From Stromatinia cepivora (taxonomy: Eukaryota > Ascomycota > Leotiomycetes > Helotiales > Sclerotiniaceae): a stretch of 64,000 nt of DNA. The stretch covers positions 186,001 to 250,000 of the forward strand of contig RCTD01000031.1 in NCBI GenBank assembly GCA_014898415.1, in the 5' to 3' direction. The notes under the pieces are model-generated. The model ran no database searches and was not told the origin of the DNA. It worked only from the letters and a program-made list of their open reading frames with translations. A program made the translations under genes and the position numbers. Of the stretch, positions 25,650 through 38,785 are shown piece after piece; the stretch's first letter is position 1; every line of letters starts with the position of its first letter.

Positions 25650-26930
25650 ATAGTATAAATATTCTAAGTATTTGAAAAAGAAAGCTTTTAAATATTTAAT
25701 ATTTGTAATACAAAATATCAAAATAAAAAATATTATTCATTTCAATTACACTGATTGTGCTTATATTTATATAAAGCAAATTATTTTTTATACTTCAAGT
25801 AATTATTAGTTACCTTAGCCCTTCTACAAAATCCAATAGGATCTTTTTGATTTCGATAAAAAATATAACAATGTATTATAGCTTTTATTAATCAAAAAAA
25901 TATACTATAATAAAATCTTTTTATATTCAATCTATTATAAAATATACAACAAAGTATTTATAATTATTCAAAACTTTATAATCTAGGTTTATTATAAGTA
26001 TAGTCTAGTAATTATAATGATCAAATAAAATAATAATATATTTGTTATTGGAATTATAAAAACATTGTTATTTAAGAAATGGATTAAGTAAGAAAGTATT
26101 GAATTTGAGTTATCTTTATTTTATATATATGAATCCAATAAAGGATCAGAATATATAGAATAAAAAATAATTACAAAATAAATAAAAATATAAATCACAA
26201 TAAATTTATTGAACAAATTATTATTTACTTATATAATATAAATCCTTTAAAAATCAAATCCTTCAAATCGTTTAATAAAGTATTCAATATATGATTTTGT
26301 GATTATCTTTGTAAAGGTAATCCTTTATTCGTAAAGAAAATATTTAATAATCTTTGTTCTAATTGGAATAAAATCTATAAGTATAGATATCAAATTTATT
26401 TTTTGAATAAAAATAAAGAAATTGGAATTAATAGGAAATAATACAAAACTAATCTTTGAGTATATATTGGATATTTAATAGGCTATATCCTAAACATATT
26501 GATCTATTATATATGGATATTCAAGTTTGATAGAGTTATTATTATTCGAAATATAATATTCAATAAGGAATTCATTTATTGTATAAATTCTATTAATCAA
26601 ATAATCGATATTTATATTACAAAAGAGTTTAAGTAATTTATTAGAGCCTTTGATTTATAAGATTATATCGAAATGAATAGAATAATTATTCAAAACAAGG
26701 ATAATCATGAAGATTTCATTTATCTATTTATTTTCATAGATCGAAAAACCTTTAATTCATTTATTAAATGTATTTCAGATCTACTATTTATAAACGAATT
26801 GGTTTTAAAGATAGATATAGATCTGGGGAATGATAATAAGAATAAAGAAATCGATCTAAGATTATTCAATTTATTTAATCCTTTAGGTAGTAAGGATAAA
26901 ATATATAATAAAGATATATAAATACTGATC
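25650..26930 (+). pseudogene. B integrase
   Basis: A His/Cys zinc region near 25735-25800 precedes a broken core. The C-terminal part is clear: YIGYLIGYILNILIYYIW, then VIIIRNIIFNKEF near 26460-26580, the copia pattern of a G-Y segment followed by R-D-V-x-F-D-E. An open piece at 26673-26921 continues into the linker. The matching B2 segment is at 44684-44241. Confidence 0.82.
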
Positions 26931-28089
26931 AATCCTTTCATTAAAAAAATTGGAGAAATTGATTCTTTTATTAAAAAACAATTATATTTTGTAAATAAAA
27001 ATATTGATATTATTTAAGGAGATATTTATAACAATAATATAGATCTCGATTTTATTGAATATATTGATATAAGGAATATAGAATATAAATCTATTAATTG
27101 TATTATTGAAGTTCTTTATGATATATATAAAAATGATTTAAAGATTACTTTAATCGATCAACTTTAATATTCCAAAAGAAAGTATATATATTGGAATAAT
27201 CAATCAAAATATTCTGTAAAGGAAATTTAGTTATTATAAAGATTATTGTATTTTATATATTTATTTGATCGATTTATAAAGAACTTATGGATTCATAATC
27301 TCGAATAAATATTTAAAAGAGTTTGTATTATAAGGATTGAAATATTCAGGGTTCAAATCAATCTGTTTGAGTTTCAATTATACAATTATCATTTGGAATC
27401 ATTTTTCTTCTGAGAATCATCTAATTTTCGTATCCCAAAATAATCAGTATATATATGAAAGCAATTGTATATATAGTAATACTATCAAAAGAACAATCTC
27501 AATATTGGATTCTATATAGAAATTATTATATCTCAAAAAACAGATTTAATAGGATTATTCTGTTTAAACAACTTTTATTTTATATTCTGATTTGATCAAT
27601 AAGGAATGAATAATATAAAAAAGTATTCTCAATTTATAATAATTTATAATATAATCATTATTAGAATTAAAACAAAACTATTACTATCTTTTATTTGGTT
27701 TATAATTAATAGATTATAAGTAATATTATTTCCTCGAATTCATACATTTGTAATTTCAAAGTTACCTCATTTTTATCATCAATTAGAAGATTATCAAATG
27801 GGATATTGATTTAAACAGAATTACAATCTTAAGATTAATAATCTTAAGGTTAGGAAAACCTAATATAAAATCGATTCTGGATCGGAATCTATAAAACCGA
27901 TCCTTCTTCAATAAATATTTATATATAAATATAATAATCAAGATCTAATTATTCATTGTTATTTATATTTAATAATATAAAGAGATTTCCAGATTAAAAA
28001 TATTATTGAGACTATTTATACCATTACATTAATAAATTGATTATTCTAAATCGTAATAGCAATTATCACTAAATACAATCTCGAAACAA

Positions 28090-28770
28090 AATAATACAAT
28101 ATAATCAACACCTTTATCAATACTCTACACGATCCTTTCGATACCCCAATTATATACTATCTACCTAATAAATACAAGATCCCAAACAAAAATATCATAA
28201 TCGATTAAGCTTTATATAATCTACAAAATTCCCTAATTATATAGTTTAGGGATTTCACTCGAATATTCGAAAAATTAGAATTGATATAATACAAAAAGGA
28301 ATTGTATTTATACATTAACCCAAAATATATCATCATGATTCTTTTCTTTATAAACAATATTCAGATCATTTATTATAAGAAAAATGAATTAGTTATCATA
28401 AAGATCATTAAAGGAATCAAAACTATATATAAATTATAAGATCTAAAAAATATTAAATAATTTCTAAATATATATATACTCCGTAATCGATCCAAAAAAA
28501 AGTTATAATTAATCTATAATATATATATTGAAAAGATTATTAAGAAATTCAAAGTAATAAATAGAATAACAAGTATATCACTCCCGATAATAATATTTCG
28601 GAAAAATCAAGATCAAGTTTCTATATATATTATAAAAATATATCAAAAGAAAATGAACTCAATATTATATACTATAATCATTATAAAAACAAATATATTA
28701 TTCATTATTTTACAATTGAATCATTATTTGATTAACTCATTAAACAATTATATAAAAGTTATCGATTATT
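28090..28770 (+). pseudogene. B reverse transcriptase
   Basis: Reads ALYNLQNSLII near 28208 (L-Y-G-L-x-Q-S-P pattern), FRDFTRIFEKLELI near 28248, and MILFFINNIQIIYY near 28333, where the F/Y-V-D-D box has become F-I-N-N. Copia-type RT, inactivated at both catalytic Asp positions. Confidence 0.88.
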
Positions 28771-28779
28771 ATTTACAAT

Positions 28780-29333
28780 ATCTATAAAATATAAAATATT
28801 TTGTAATCCAATATAATGGTAATCAAATACTACAATTTCTTGTTTTCTTAGATACTTCTTTTATAGATGATCCAAATATTCGTTAATCATTTTAAAAATA
28901 CATTATATTTCTTTTCGATGATTTAATTATATAAAAAACATTCAAACAAAACATTATAATCATCTCGATTACCGAAACAAAGCTTTTTGAAGTCGAATAT
29001 ATATCAAAAGAAACTATAACAATCCTATATTTCTTAAAAAAGATTGATCTAATAATGAAAAAGCTTATAACAATCTTTTACAACAATCAATAAATGATCA
29101 GATTGATAATTGATAAAAATAAACAGATTACTACAAAACTATATTATATCGATATCCAAAATATATAATTATATCAAGAATATTCAAAAGGGAACTTTTA
29201 TATAACTTATCTATCGATCATTAATATGATTACTAATGGATTCACTAAAAACCTTACAAAACAAAAGTTCGAATATTTCTGATCCCTCTTTAATCTACAA
29301 AATATAAACAACAGGATTATAGAATTTGAATAA
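28780..29333 (+). pseudogene. B RNase H
   Basis: Reads FLDTSFIDDPN near 28850, ITETKLFEVEYISKET near 28970, YYIDIQNI near 29145 and MITNGFTKNLTKQKFEYF near 29230. These are the D, E, D and C-terminal blocks of copia RNase H. The stop lies near 29331 and overlaps tail-to-tail with the antisense frame. Confidence 0.88.
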
Positions 29334-30845
29334 CAATAATCTAAAACTTGAATAACGATAATTATAGAACTTGAATAATAACAATCTAAAGTTCATAATT
29401 CTTCCCTTTGATATAGATAAAATGAATCCTATTTGGTATCCCAAACCATTATATTTTTCTATAATATATTTCAATTTGTATATTCTATATTCATCGGGAA
29501 ACAAAGAATAATCAAAATCGATCATTTTTCTATTTTTCACTTTTCTATTTTTGAAAAAGAATAAGCTTCTTTTTAAATTTAATAATTTGAAATTCAAATA
29601 AAAAAGCCTCTAAATTATCCATAACAATCAAAAAACAAAGAATAATTGAAGTAATCAGAATTATTGATATTATCAATATTATAAAAGCTAAAGGATTATC
29701 CCTTCTTTCCTTTTTCTTTGGATATATTATTTGTTTTTTTCTTTTTTTCTTCTTCATTATTTTTTCTTTTTTATTTTTATTATTGTTTTTCGAAATCATA
29801 ATATACTTTTTTTATTCGGTTTTTCAAGGATTCCGATAAATAATATAGCGAGAAAAAAAGGAACGATAATACAAAAGTGAAAGAACAATTTTTTTTTTCT
29901 TTTTGATCTCCAGTATTATCTTTATTATAATTCTGTATCTCTATTTGGATTATATAATCAATAATCAATATATTATAAAAATAGGGGATAAATAAAGAAT
30001 TTATTTTCGAATTTTATTGATAAATGGTGATATAATAATCTATCAAAGAATAAAGAAAAATCAGTAAAGAAGTATATAGATAAGTATTACAATTTCAATA
30101 TTGATGATTATTCGGTTTAAAAGAATCAACAAAGTATTTGTTATAGAAATTATATCTTTTAACGATCAACAACTTTATATATCGAATATATAAATGATTA
30201 TTCTTTTTCTTATAATTCTTTTTATCTTTTGTTTTAATTAAAGAACCAGTAATTTTCGATGATTTTTTTTCTTTCTCTTCTTTATTTAATTTATCATCCG
30301 AAAAATCTGGTGTTAAAGGATCGAATAAATCATTATCATTAAATGAAGAAATCTTTCTTTTTTTCTTTTCTTTATTGAATGATTCTTATTTTAATAATTA
30401 TAAATATAGGATTAATAAAACCTTTCAATTATATAATAGAATTCAAAAATAAAATCTATCTTCAAATTATTATTTGAATTTATAATAAGTAATTGATTAC
30501 AATAAATAATAATTCTTTTAATAAAAGAAAACAATTTCTGAAATAAATAATTGTATATTATTCTAAAAACAGATTTAGTTAAACTATATTCCTAAAAATC
30601 GATATCTTGGTTTATTATTTGTACTGGATTTATTAATTCTTTTTATTCGATTTGATAATCCTTTAAAGAAGTATTAAAATCTTCTTTTATATTTAACTCT
30701 TTCAAAACTTTCTTTTCAACCATTATTTACTTAATACAATTAAGATTCGTTTGTTTAGCCTTTTTAAATCCCGAAATCTTAGATATAATAATGATCAATA
30801 AGAATTTGATTAAAACAAAAACGAAAATATAAAAAGGAAATCCAT
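29295..30845 (-). pseudogene. Antisense reading frame of copia B, unknown protein with hydrophobic segments
   Basis: Read on the minus strand from an ATG at 30845. It opens with a hydrophobic stretch (FYIFVFVLIKFLLIIIIS), then a long polar and charged part with KKRKKRK and an Asp-rich NDNDLFDP motif. A second membrane-like segment, FIILIISIILITSIILCFLI, falls at about 29700-29640. The last part reads DYSLFPDEYRIYKLKYIIEKYN, in a frame shifted by one base (29597-29295) in both copies. Most stops seen are one RIP step from CAA, CAG or TGG, and at some of them the other copy (B2, plus strand) has CAA. I do not recognise the protein. It could be a captured host gene or an accessory frame like the antisense frames known in some plant Tat-type elements. 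Confidence 0.65.
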
Positions 30846-31232
30846 ATATTTTTAAAAATTCATTCATTTTATTTCGCCATTGTGATCAATACGTTATAAT
30901 CTAGCAATTATATGCATTCTCAATTGTTACGCTATAGGATTGATCATTTATTTGTATTCTTTTGACAGAAAACTTTCTTTTTATTATTCAAAATCTTGAT
31001 TTCGAAGAATATTGCAGGTAACAAACTGAAGACTAAAAGAAATTTGCGATTTTTATATAATCAAATTCTTCTCTATTCCAAGGATACCAGGATTATTTCA
31101 GGTTTATACGATACACCATTTCTTTGTTAACGTTTGCTTATAATCGCTTTGTATATTCATTCACGAATTATATGAATTACCATTTTCTATATTTTTCCAT
31201 TTGTTTCAGATTGTTTTTCGATCTGGGGGGTG

Positions 31233-31365
31233 TGTCATAGAAAGTCCTGTGATCCCCTGTATCTTATGAAGGATCAAAGCGTATACTTTCCAATCGGAAT
31301 GAAGGATCTACTAGCCCTTACCAATCTTAACCATTCGTCAAGAGTAGCGTCACTTTGGTGTGACA
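31233..31365 (+). repeat. B 3' LTR
   Basis: Follows a CTGGGGGGTG purine tract. The first 100 bp match the start of the B2 LTR (reverse complement of 47881-47780). The last 40 bp differ entirely from B2. Confidence 0.8.
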
Positions 31366-31545
31366 TATAAACAATCCAAATATATAAATATTAGTTATTA
31401 CTTTGTTAAGAATTTAACAAAAAAAAAGAAAATCGTTATTAATTATATCAGTGTATACAATATAATTACTAACAAAATGATGAAGTTTTATATAAGGATT
31501 GCTTTCGAAAAGTTCAAAAAAATGTTAGGATTAATAATCTAAAAA
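31366..31545 (+). pseudogene. A3 RNase H, part 2 (3' of B)
   Basis: Reads YKQSKYINISYYFVKNL, then KKMLGLII. This is the conserved H-I-D-I-x-x-H-F-V-R end of copia RNase H and directly continues part 1. The A3 3' LTR follows within 35 bp. Confidence 0.88.
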
Positions 31546-31574
31546 AATCGAATAAGATATCCTTAATAAGGGAA

Positions 31575-31740
31575 TATTAGAAATGAAATCATTATAGGAT
31601 TAGAATTGAGATCACATAATTATAATAGTATACAGATCATATTTGGGGATAATTTCAATTCTACTTTTACTAGAATTATAAATCCTTAATTCAACCTATA
31701 TAATCAACAATACTACTACTTCCTGCACCAAAAGTTAATA
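31575..31740 (+). repeat. A3 3' LTR
   Basis: 166 bp, TATTAG to GTTAATA (from TGTTGG and GTTAACA). Purine tract AATAAGGGAA just before it. Confidence 0.9.
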
Positions 31741-32089
31741 GTAAATATAATAAAATTGAATAATGGAATTGTCGATTATAGTATCATTTATTTGAAGTTT
31801 AATTTTGATTGAAGAAAATTAGGTATCGAATTTTTGTATATTTTTATTAAACTTTTCTGGATCGGAAAGGCAAGGTTTTAAAATAGGGTTTGATTGAATT
31901 AGGAATAAAGAGTATAGGAAAGCAATTTCTTTGTATTATTGTATTATTTCGATTTGTAATTCGTTGATTGTGGAATTGATTGATTTTATTACTGAGAAAT
32001 AAAGTAAAATTGAAGGGAACATTGTTTAAATATAAATATTTTCAAAAAGTTATAAAGGATTCTTTCAAAAAAGGTTTTAATAAAAGGAA
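31741..32089. other. Unassigned AT-rich remnant right of A3
   Basis: Starts with the GTAAA duplication of A3. No coding similarity seen. May be the outer part of the C LTR or an older insertion target. Confidence 0.4.
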
Positions 32090-32345
32090 AACAATTTCAT
32101 AAACTATATTATTATCGGGACAACTGTATACAGGGAAATGAAGCTTATCAATGAACGTATAGAACTCTTTATTAATATATTTTGATTTGCCTAAAAAACT
32201 AGAATCTATGAAAAGTGAAGAACTATATAATGATGTATACCGAAACACTAGTACGAGTATTAATGCATATGTAATCCTTACCATCCTTATCATCCTTATC
32301 ATCTTTACTATTCTTATTATATATATGATTCATATTCCGATATTG
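32090..32345 (-). repeat. C 3' terminal repeat (approximate)
   Basis: Direct repeat of 49160-49418 with scattered transitions. It contains a CCTTATCAT/CCTTACCAT short array. Open frames on either strand here are side effects. Confidence 0.7.
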
Positions 32346-32639
32346 GCAATTTCTTTTAAAATCGAAGTATTATATACTTTAGGAATATATATATCCAGCA
32401 AATAAATACTTTTTCTAATCCTAACTTTTGTTTTGTTCTTTTGTTTGAATCAATTTATATATGAAATGATTATATATTTGATGATTGAATATATATCCAT
32501 AATAATTCTTGTTTTGTATTTGTTTTTCGATTTTTGTATTTATATTATTTTCTTTTTATCATATTTTAATTTCTTTATTTATTTTATAATCTTGATTTTG
32601 ATTGTATTGCTTTTTATAAGATCTTTGAGAATCTGATAT

Positions 32640-32840
32640 GGTTTTGTCTTCATCATTATATTAATAGGATTAGATTCTTTATTAATCCATTTGATTTCCA
32701 TTATCTCTTTTTGTTTATATGATTATTATAAAGTTATTAAATCAATCATCAATCTTTTCTTTTATATTGAATCTAATTTTATAAGGCAATTATAAAGCGA
32801 TTTCGAATCTGTGTATATGATTAATAGTACTTTCTGTTTT
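32640..32840 (-). pseudogene. C RNase H fragment
   Basis: The minus strand gives a TDSKSL-like segment, then a KRLMIDL-like helix and an IKWI segment, the pattern of the end of copia RNase H. Broken at both sides. Confidence 0.6.
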
Positions 32841-33149
32841 GGTAATATACTTTTGATAATACTTTTGAATATTATATTAATATCGAATCCTAAGGTTATA
32901 CCGTAAAGTTTTGATGTTAATATACTCCTAATGATTTTTTTGAATTTAATAAATAATTAATGAATTAGATTCGCTTTGTTATTCTTATCTATTAATATAA
33001 TGATATATCTGATTTATAAGGATAGATCTCGATTATTAATAAATGATGTATTTATGAATATTACTAGTTTCAGCGAATCGAGATTGAATAATACGAATTT
33101 CAATCTTTTAATTGAATTGTTTATTTGTTATTAGATTGTTTTATTTATT

Positions 33150-34462
33150 AATTTCATATCTTTCTTTTTAAGGTTGATAATTTGGGTAATAAAAGAAAAA
33201 GCGAATAATATTTTTAATTGATATATTATCGAAATATAAATTCCTTTTATATATTGAATAATATATTGATCTTTTGAAATTACACTTTTTCGAATTTTGC
33301 TCTTTATATTATAAATATCGATTGATTATATTTTGATAAGTTATAAATTTGTATATTATCTTTTCTAATTGATATAAATAGAACTATTATTTGCTTGGAT
33401 GATAACAATTCTGTTGAATTTGAAGGGGTTCTTGGATAATAAGGTTTCTTGATTTTTTATAAGAAACTTTACATTTTCGAGTTCTTTTTGTTTTTTATCT
33501 ACAAATATTTTATTAATTATAATGATTGTATTATTTGTTTGAAATTCTATTAATCCGAATACTTTGTCTTTCTATTTGATATATATTAAGCAGGGGTTGT
33601 AGATTGATTGGATCATTTAGAATGCAATGAAATGGTGATTATAATAAATACTGAATTAATGATTTCTAGCTTTTAATATATTATATAATGATTTGATTAT
33701 TTGTAATAATATTCCCTTTATGAATTCCATTTCCTTAAGTGATAGAATGTAAAACAATTATATTAGATTAGATCCTACTTGTATATAAATTTGAGTAATA
33801 TTCTTAATATATAAAATTGTTTGTATAATTGATTATAAGATAATTATAATATTTAATATCAAATATTGATTTGTTTGTTGAATTATAAATAATTATATTA
33901 ATATTATTTTCTTTTCTATATTATTCTATACCTAGATTATAAACCTCGATTTTGGGAATACCTTTTTAATACCTTTGTTTTTAATTTCATCGATGAATCT
34001 TGATTTGAATATTTGTATATTTTCTGATATATCTGTTTATTGTATAATTTCGAATATACTATTTTCCATTAAACCATTAATTTCCTTCTTTTTTGATTCT
34101 TTATAAATCGATAGATTTTGGAGTATATTGAATACTAATAGGTTTTCGTCGAAAGTTTCGATAATGTTTTCTTCTTCATTATCTTGAAGATAGATAGCTA
34201 TATTTGGTATTTCTATTGTATCTTTAGTAAAATATATTGCTATAGTTGCGATCAATATTGTATTTGTTATACTATATAATATTCTTATTGATGGAACGAT
34301 TACTTGAAGGATATCAGGATTCGTTTTTGCCATATTTTTTAAGATGATCTTAAATTTCTTCTGAGAGATGGTTTCGAAGTCCTTCAAGAATGTTTTCTGA
34401 GGGATTTGTTTTTTTGTAATAAATTCTATTAATATTTTTATTTCGATTATATAAGATTTCAT
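33150..34462 (-). pseudogene. C reverse transcriptase
   Basis: The 141-codon open piece (34462-34037) ends YKESKKKEINGLMENSIFEII, the conserved R-x-K-E-I-x-G-L-x-E-x-G-V-F start of fungal copia RT. Downstream RT blocks to about 33150 are stop-ridden. Confidence 0.75.
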
Positions 34463-34559
34463 TATTATAAATCGAAAGATTGTAAATCCGTTTAGTAATT
34501 GAATTATATAGATTTCGCCTTCGATTCGTAATAATATAAATAATTTTATTCATTTGGCA

Positions 34560-35404
34560 ATTCGATTGTTTCTTTTTCTTTATATTTATATCTTTGAATT
34601 GATTAATAGTTTATAAATTGGAATTGTATTTGGATTATTATATTAATTCAATATATCTATTATTTATTTTTTAACTTAAAGTTTTTTGATTTTGCTATTT
34701 GCTTTTTTGATTATATTAGATCGTTATTAAATATTAGGTATTGATGAATCGAATTCGTTCATTTATGGGTATGTTCTGAATACTAGAAGGGTAGGTATAA
34801 TTCTATTAGAGTTAATAGTATCATTGATTGCTTTCATTGCCATTTATAGTACCGACTCTTTCATTATTCTAATGCCCTTAAATTCTTTTTTGATGATATT
34901 ATATATATATCGAATAATTTGATAGTAATATTCAATTATCCCGATCGATCAATATATTTCGATAGGTATATTTTTTATAATGATTATTATTATTTCGATA
35001 TATTGTTTAAATTCTTTATTTATAAAGTTTTTTTTAATATTATAAATAATATAATCTAATAGATTTAAATATATATCTATTTAATATATTCTTAATTTAT
35101 CTTATGTATATTTCGTATTGATATTATCGAATTATTATATTGTTTAAAATCTGATTCTTTTATTAATAATATATAATATTGATTTATTATTAATATATAT
35201 AATATCGATTATAATTCAATAATTAAATTCAATATTGTTGCAAAAATTGAATTTGAATTTGCTTAAGGATTTTCTATATTTTTGATAATATTCACAGAAT
35301 TTCGTGAATCTTTCGAGATCTTTTTGGGCAATATTTGTATAATCTGTATATCGGAGAATTTGATAGAATCTATTTGTAAAGGAATAATCGAAACAATAAT
35401 GCAA
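34560..35404 (-). pseudogene. C integrase with zinc site
   Basis: 35404-35216 reads DYSFTNRFYQILRYTDYTNI, then LERFTKFCEYYQKYRKS and FNFCNNIEFNY. The pattern is a copia GAG-pre-integrase/HHCC zinc site with some His and Cys replaced. The catalytic core that follows to 34560 is too broken to mark Asp/Glu. Confidence 0.75.
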
Positions 35405-35464
35405 TCTTTGTATTTTTGATTCGATTAGATAATAATTATTTATATTGATAAATGTTTATATGAA

Positions 35465-35707
35465 TTATTGGATTTTTATATTCCAGAGTAATATTATATA
35501 TTTGAATTTTTGAATATAAAGATGATTTGCAATTGATGATATAAATATATCGATAATATTATTATAATATATTCCGAATCGATTTATATTCTGTAATAAT
35601 AATAGGAATAATATTTTTGATTCTATAATATAGAATTCGATAATTCCTAAGAATAAATTCAGTTGAATCGATTCGATTGATTCGGCCTTTTCGATTCCGA
35701 ATATCAT
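35465..35707 (-). pseudogene. C protease-integrase spacer
   Basis: 80 open codons with KAESIESIQLNLFLGIIEFY, then LLQNINRFGIYYNNIIDIF. This is the segment just before GAG-pre-integrase in many fungal copia elements (AESIGS, then DMDRLGVYFNNL-like). Confidence 0.8.
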
Positions 35708-37332
35708 TTTTGCGATTCCTGTTTTATTTGTATTTAATATAATATTCTTAATATTCTTTTGATATATTTAATATTATTTAAATTCTATTATAGATTATTA
35801 GGATATTTCTGTATCGATAATAATATCCTGAAACTCTTTATTATTGTATTTCGAAAAGAAATCTTTGTATTCTTTGATTTTGTTAATTGGTTCATTGATA
35901 AAGTTAATCAGAGTATATATTGTTATTTTATCGAATAGATTTATTACAATTTTCTTTTTATTAATTGATCTATAGGATGAGATCCAAGTATATTTTGAAC
36001 TATTATCCTTTATATTCTTTTTTGAATCGTTTTGAATATATATTACGAATTCTTTATCAGTATCGATATCCAGTGAAATTCCTTTATATTTAATAATATA
36101 TTATTTGAAATATAATTCGAAATTCTTATTATTACTTTTAAATAGTTCCTTATATTTGTGTTTCGATTTAGTTCATTTAATTTCTATATATTTATTTGAT
36201 TAATAACTTTTTTTCTTATAAACAAAGTATTTTTTAATTTCTTTTGATCGAATAGGGAATTATTGATTGGGTTTGTATTTGTGATTGTATTTGGGGTTCT
36301 TTTGATTATATATTCGATTTATATAGAATATTTTGTTTTCGTTTGGATATAATTTTTTGTATATAAAAATGAAACCTTATAGATTTTTAATAAATCTGAT
36401 TACAGATTTTGAAGGTTGATAATACATTTAATTATATATTGATATATAATCATATACGTTGAAGATCTTTTTCTAAATATATACAATTATTTGAAGTTCT
36501 TTTGGTAGATCTTTTTGAAGATGCTGAAGTTTGGTGATTATAATATCCAAATATTCTAATATCGATTTTCCAGGGTTCTATATAATGGGTATTTTGAGTA
36601 TTATATGATCCTATTTCTCTATAAATTTGTATTAATGCCTTTCTTCTTCGAAAAATGTTTTCATTATTTCGCAGATACTCTTCATTATATTTAAAATATA
36701 ATTAAGATTTGAATAATAAAATATTAAAATCTTTTTTTTTAATATCATAAAGAATATTCTTATATAAAGGTTTGGATGAATATCGATTCTTTTGTAATAA
36801 TTGAGAAAGATAATATATTTGTAATTGAAATTATTATCTTAACTAATATATTTATTAGCATTATTATAAAATTTCTTAAGATTTCCGAGATTATAGCCGA
36901 TATTATTGCTTTATATATAATCGGGTGGTTTGTTCTTGTAGTTTCCTAAATCATTATTTTCTTTATTATTGAATAAATCTTTTTTTTTTTTTGTTTTTAT
37001 AGGGGTATATATAAATATTATTTTGATTTATATTATTTACTTTATAATCATTTTCGAAGTGTTTGTTATTGTTTAGGGGTTTCTTATCATTAGATGATTT
37101 ATTTGATAATTCTTTATTATAAATAGGTTTCTTTTTATTCGATGGTTTTTCATCTTCGAATAATCCATTATTATTATATAATAATTATAATAATATTGAA
37201 TATTATTTTTATTTTGGATTTTGATATTTGTTATATAAAAGTTTTTTAAATATATAAAATCCCGATTTCTTGTTTAATTGTAATAATTGAATTCTCTTAT
37301 ATTATATTGAAGATGATTGCCTTATATTTATT

Positions 37333-37641
37333 TATCACGGGATAGTATGATTACACAGCACTTTCAGGGATCGGGGAATAGGTGGTACACATGATTGGTA
37401 GAGTAAAAGAATTGAATGATTTGCCCTTGATTATATGAATCAAAAGTTGTATATATAGAACAAATGAATGGTTATTTAATCGATATATATTTTAATTAGA
37501 CTAGATCTTTATTTATTAATATATCAGGATCATTTTATTAATTGATGGATTGGTAAAGGTTAGTAAATCTTTCATTCCGATTGGAAAGTATACACTTTGA
37601 TTCTTCATAAGATACAAAAGATTGTAGAGTTTTTTGTGACA
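37333..37641 (-). repeat. B2 3' LTR
   Basis: 309 bp. Plus-strand start TATCACGGGATAG, end TTTTGTGACA. Same length as the partner; differences are transitions. Confidence 0.92.
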
Positions 37642-38785
37642 TATTTTCTAAATCGGAAAGCGATTTGAAACAAATGGAAAGGTATAGAAAATGGTAATTT
37701 CTATAATTCGTAAATGAATATATAAGGCGATTATAGGTAGATATTAATAAAGGATTAATATAATATATAAACCTGAAATAATTCTGGTACCCTTAGAATA
37801 AAGAAGAATTTGAATGTATATAAATCATAAATTTCTTTTGATCTTCAATTTGCTATCTATAATATTCTTCAAAATCAAGATTTTGAATAATAAAAAGAAA
37901 GTTTTCCATTAGGAGAATATAGATGAATAATCGATCTTGTAATATAGCAATTGAGAATACATATAGTTATTAGATTATAGCATATTAATCACGATAACGA
38001 AATAAAATGAATAAATTTTTTAAAGGTATATAAATCCCTTTTTTACATTTTCGTTTTTGTTTTAATTAAGCTTTTATTGATTATTATTATATCTAAAATT
38101 TCGGGGTCTAAAAAGGCTAAGTAAGCGAATTTCAATCATACTAAACAAATGATGATTGAAAAGAAAGCTTTGAAAGAATCGAATACAAGAAAAGATCCTA
38201 GTATTCCTTTAAAAGATTATCAAATCGAATAAAAAGAATTAATAAATCTAATATAGATAATGAATCAAAATATCGATTTTTAGGAGTATAGTTTAATTAA
38301 ATCTATTTCTAGAATAATATGTAATTATCTATTTCAGAAATCGCTCCTTTTTATCGAAAGAATTGTTGTTTATCGTAATCAATTACCAATTATAGATTCA
38401 AATAGTAATTTGGAGGTAGGTTTCATTTTTGAATTTTATTGTATAATTGAAGGGTTTTATTAATTCTATATTTGTAATTATTAAAGCAAAAATTGTTCAA
38501 TAAAAAAGAGAAAAGAAAGAATATTTCTTTATTTGATAATAATGATCTATTCGATCCTTCGATATCGGGTTTTTTGGATAATAAATTAAATAAAGAAGAA
38601 AAAGAAAAAAGATCATCGAAAATTACTGACTCTTTAATCAAAACAAAAAATAAAGAGAATTATAGAAAAAAGAATAATTATTTATATATTCGATATATAA
38701 AATCGTTAATCGCTAGAAAATATAATTTCCATGATAAATGCTTTATTGATTCTTTTAAACCAAATAGTTGTCGATATTGGAATTG

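Larger units (their letters stand above)
23520..31365 (+). mobile_element. Copia element B with an extra antisense reading frame
   Basis: 7,846 bp, TSD TATAA on both sides (23515-23519 and 31366-31370), inserted in A3 RNase H. It begins TGTCACGGG and ends GTGTGACA. The two LTRs differ: 72 bp at the 5' end (23520-23591) and 133 bp at the 3' end (31233-31365), sharing the last 40 bp. Inside the 5' LTR follows GTTATGAGCCCGG, a possible primer site. Coding order: gag, protease, integrase, RT, RNase H on the plus strand, then a long frame on the minus strand (30845-29295). Internal length 7,641 bp, against 7,619 bp in B2. Confidence 0.92.
18412..31740 (+). mobile_element. Copia element A3, with copia B nested inside
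   Basis: Plus-strand Ty1/copia with 166-bp LTRs (18412-18577 and 31575-31740) and a perfect TSD GTAAA (18407-18411 and 31741-31745). After removal of B the element is 5,478 bp. Order: gag, protease, integrase, RT, RNase H. The RNase H is split by B: the part up to 23519 ends in NLYLYN and the part from 31366 resumes with QSKYINISYYFVKNL. Least damaged member of family A in the window; the linker (21182-21784) is open over 200 codons. Confidence 0.93.

Noticed and set aside
32042..32405. Membrane-protein-like frames on both strands
   Set aside because: They lie in the terminal repeat of C and arise from a CCTTATCAT array; a copy exists at 49207-49392.
34037..34462. 141-codon open frame as a host gene
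   Set aside because: Its end matches the start of copia reverse transcriptase (KKEINGLMENSIFEI) and it lies in order within element C.
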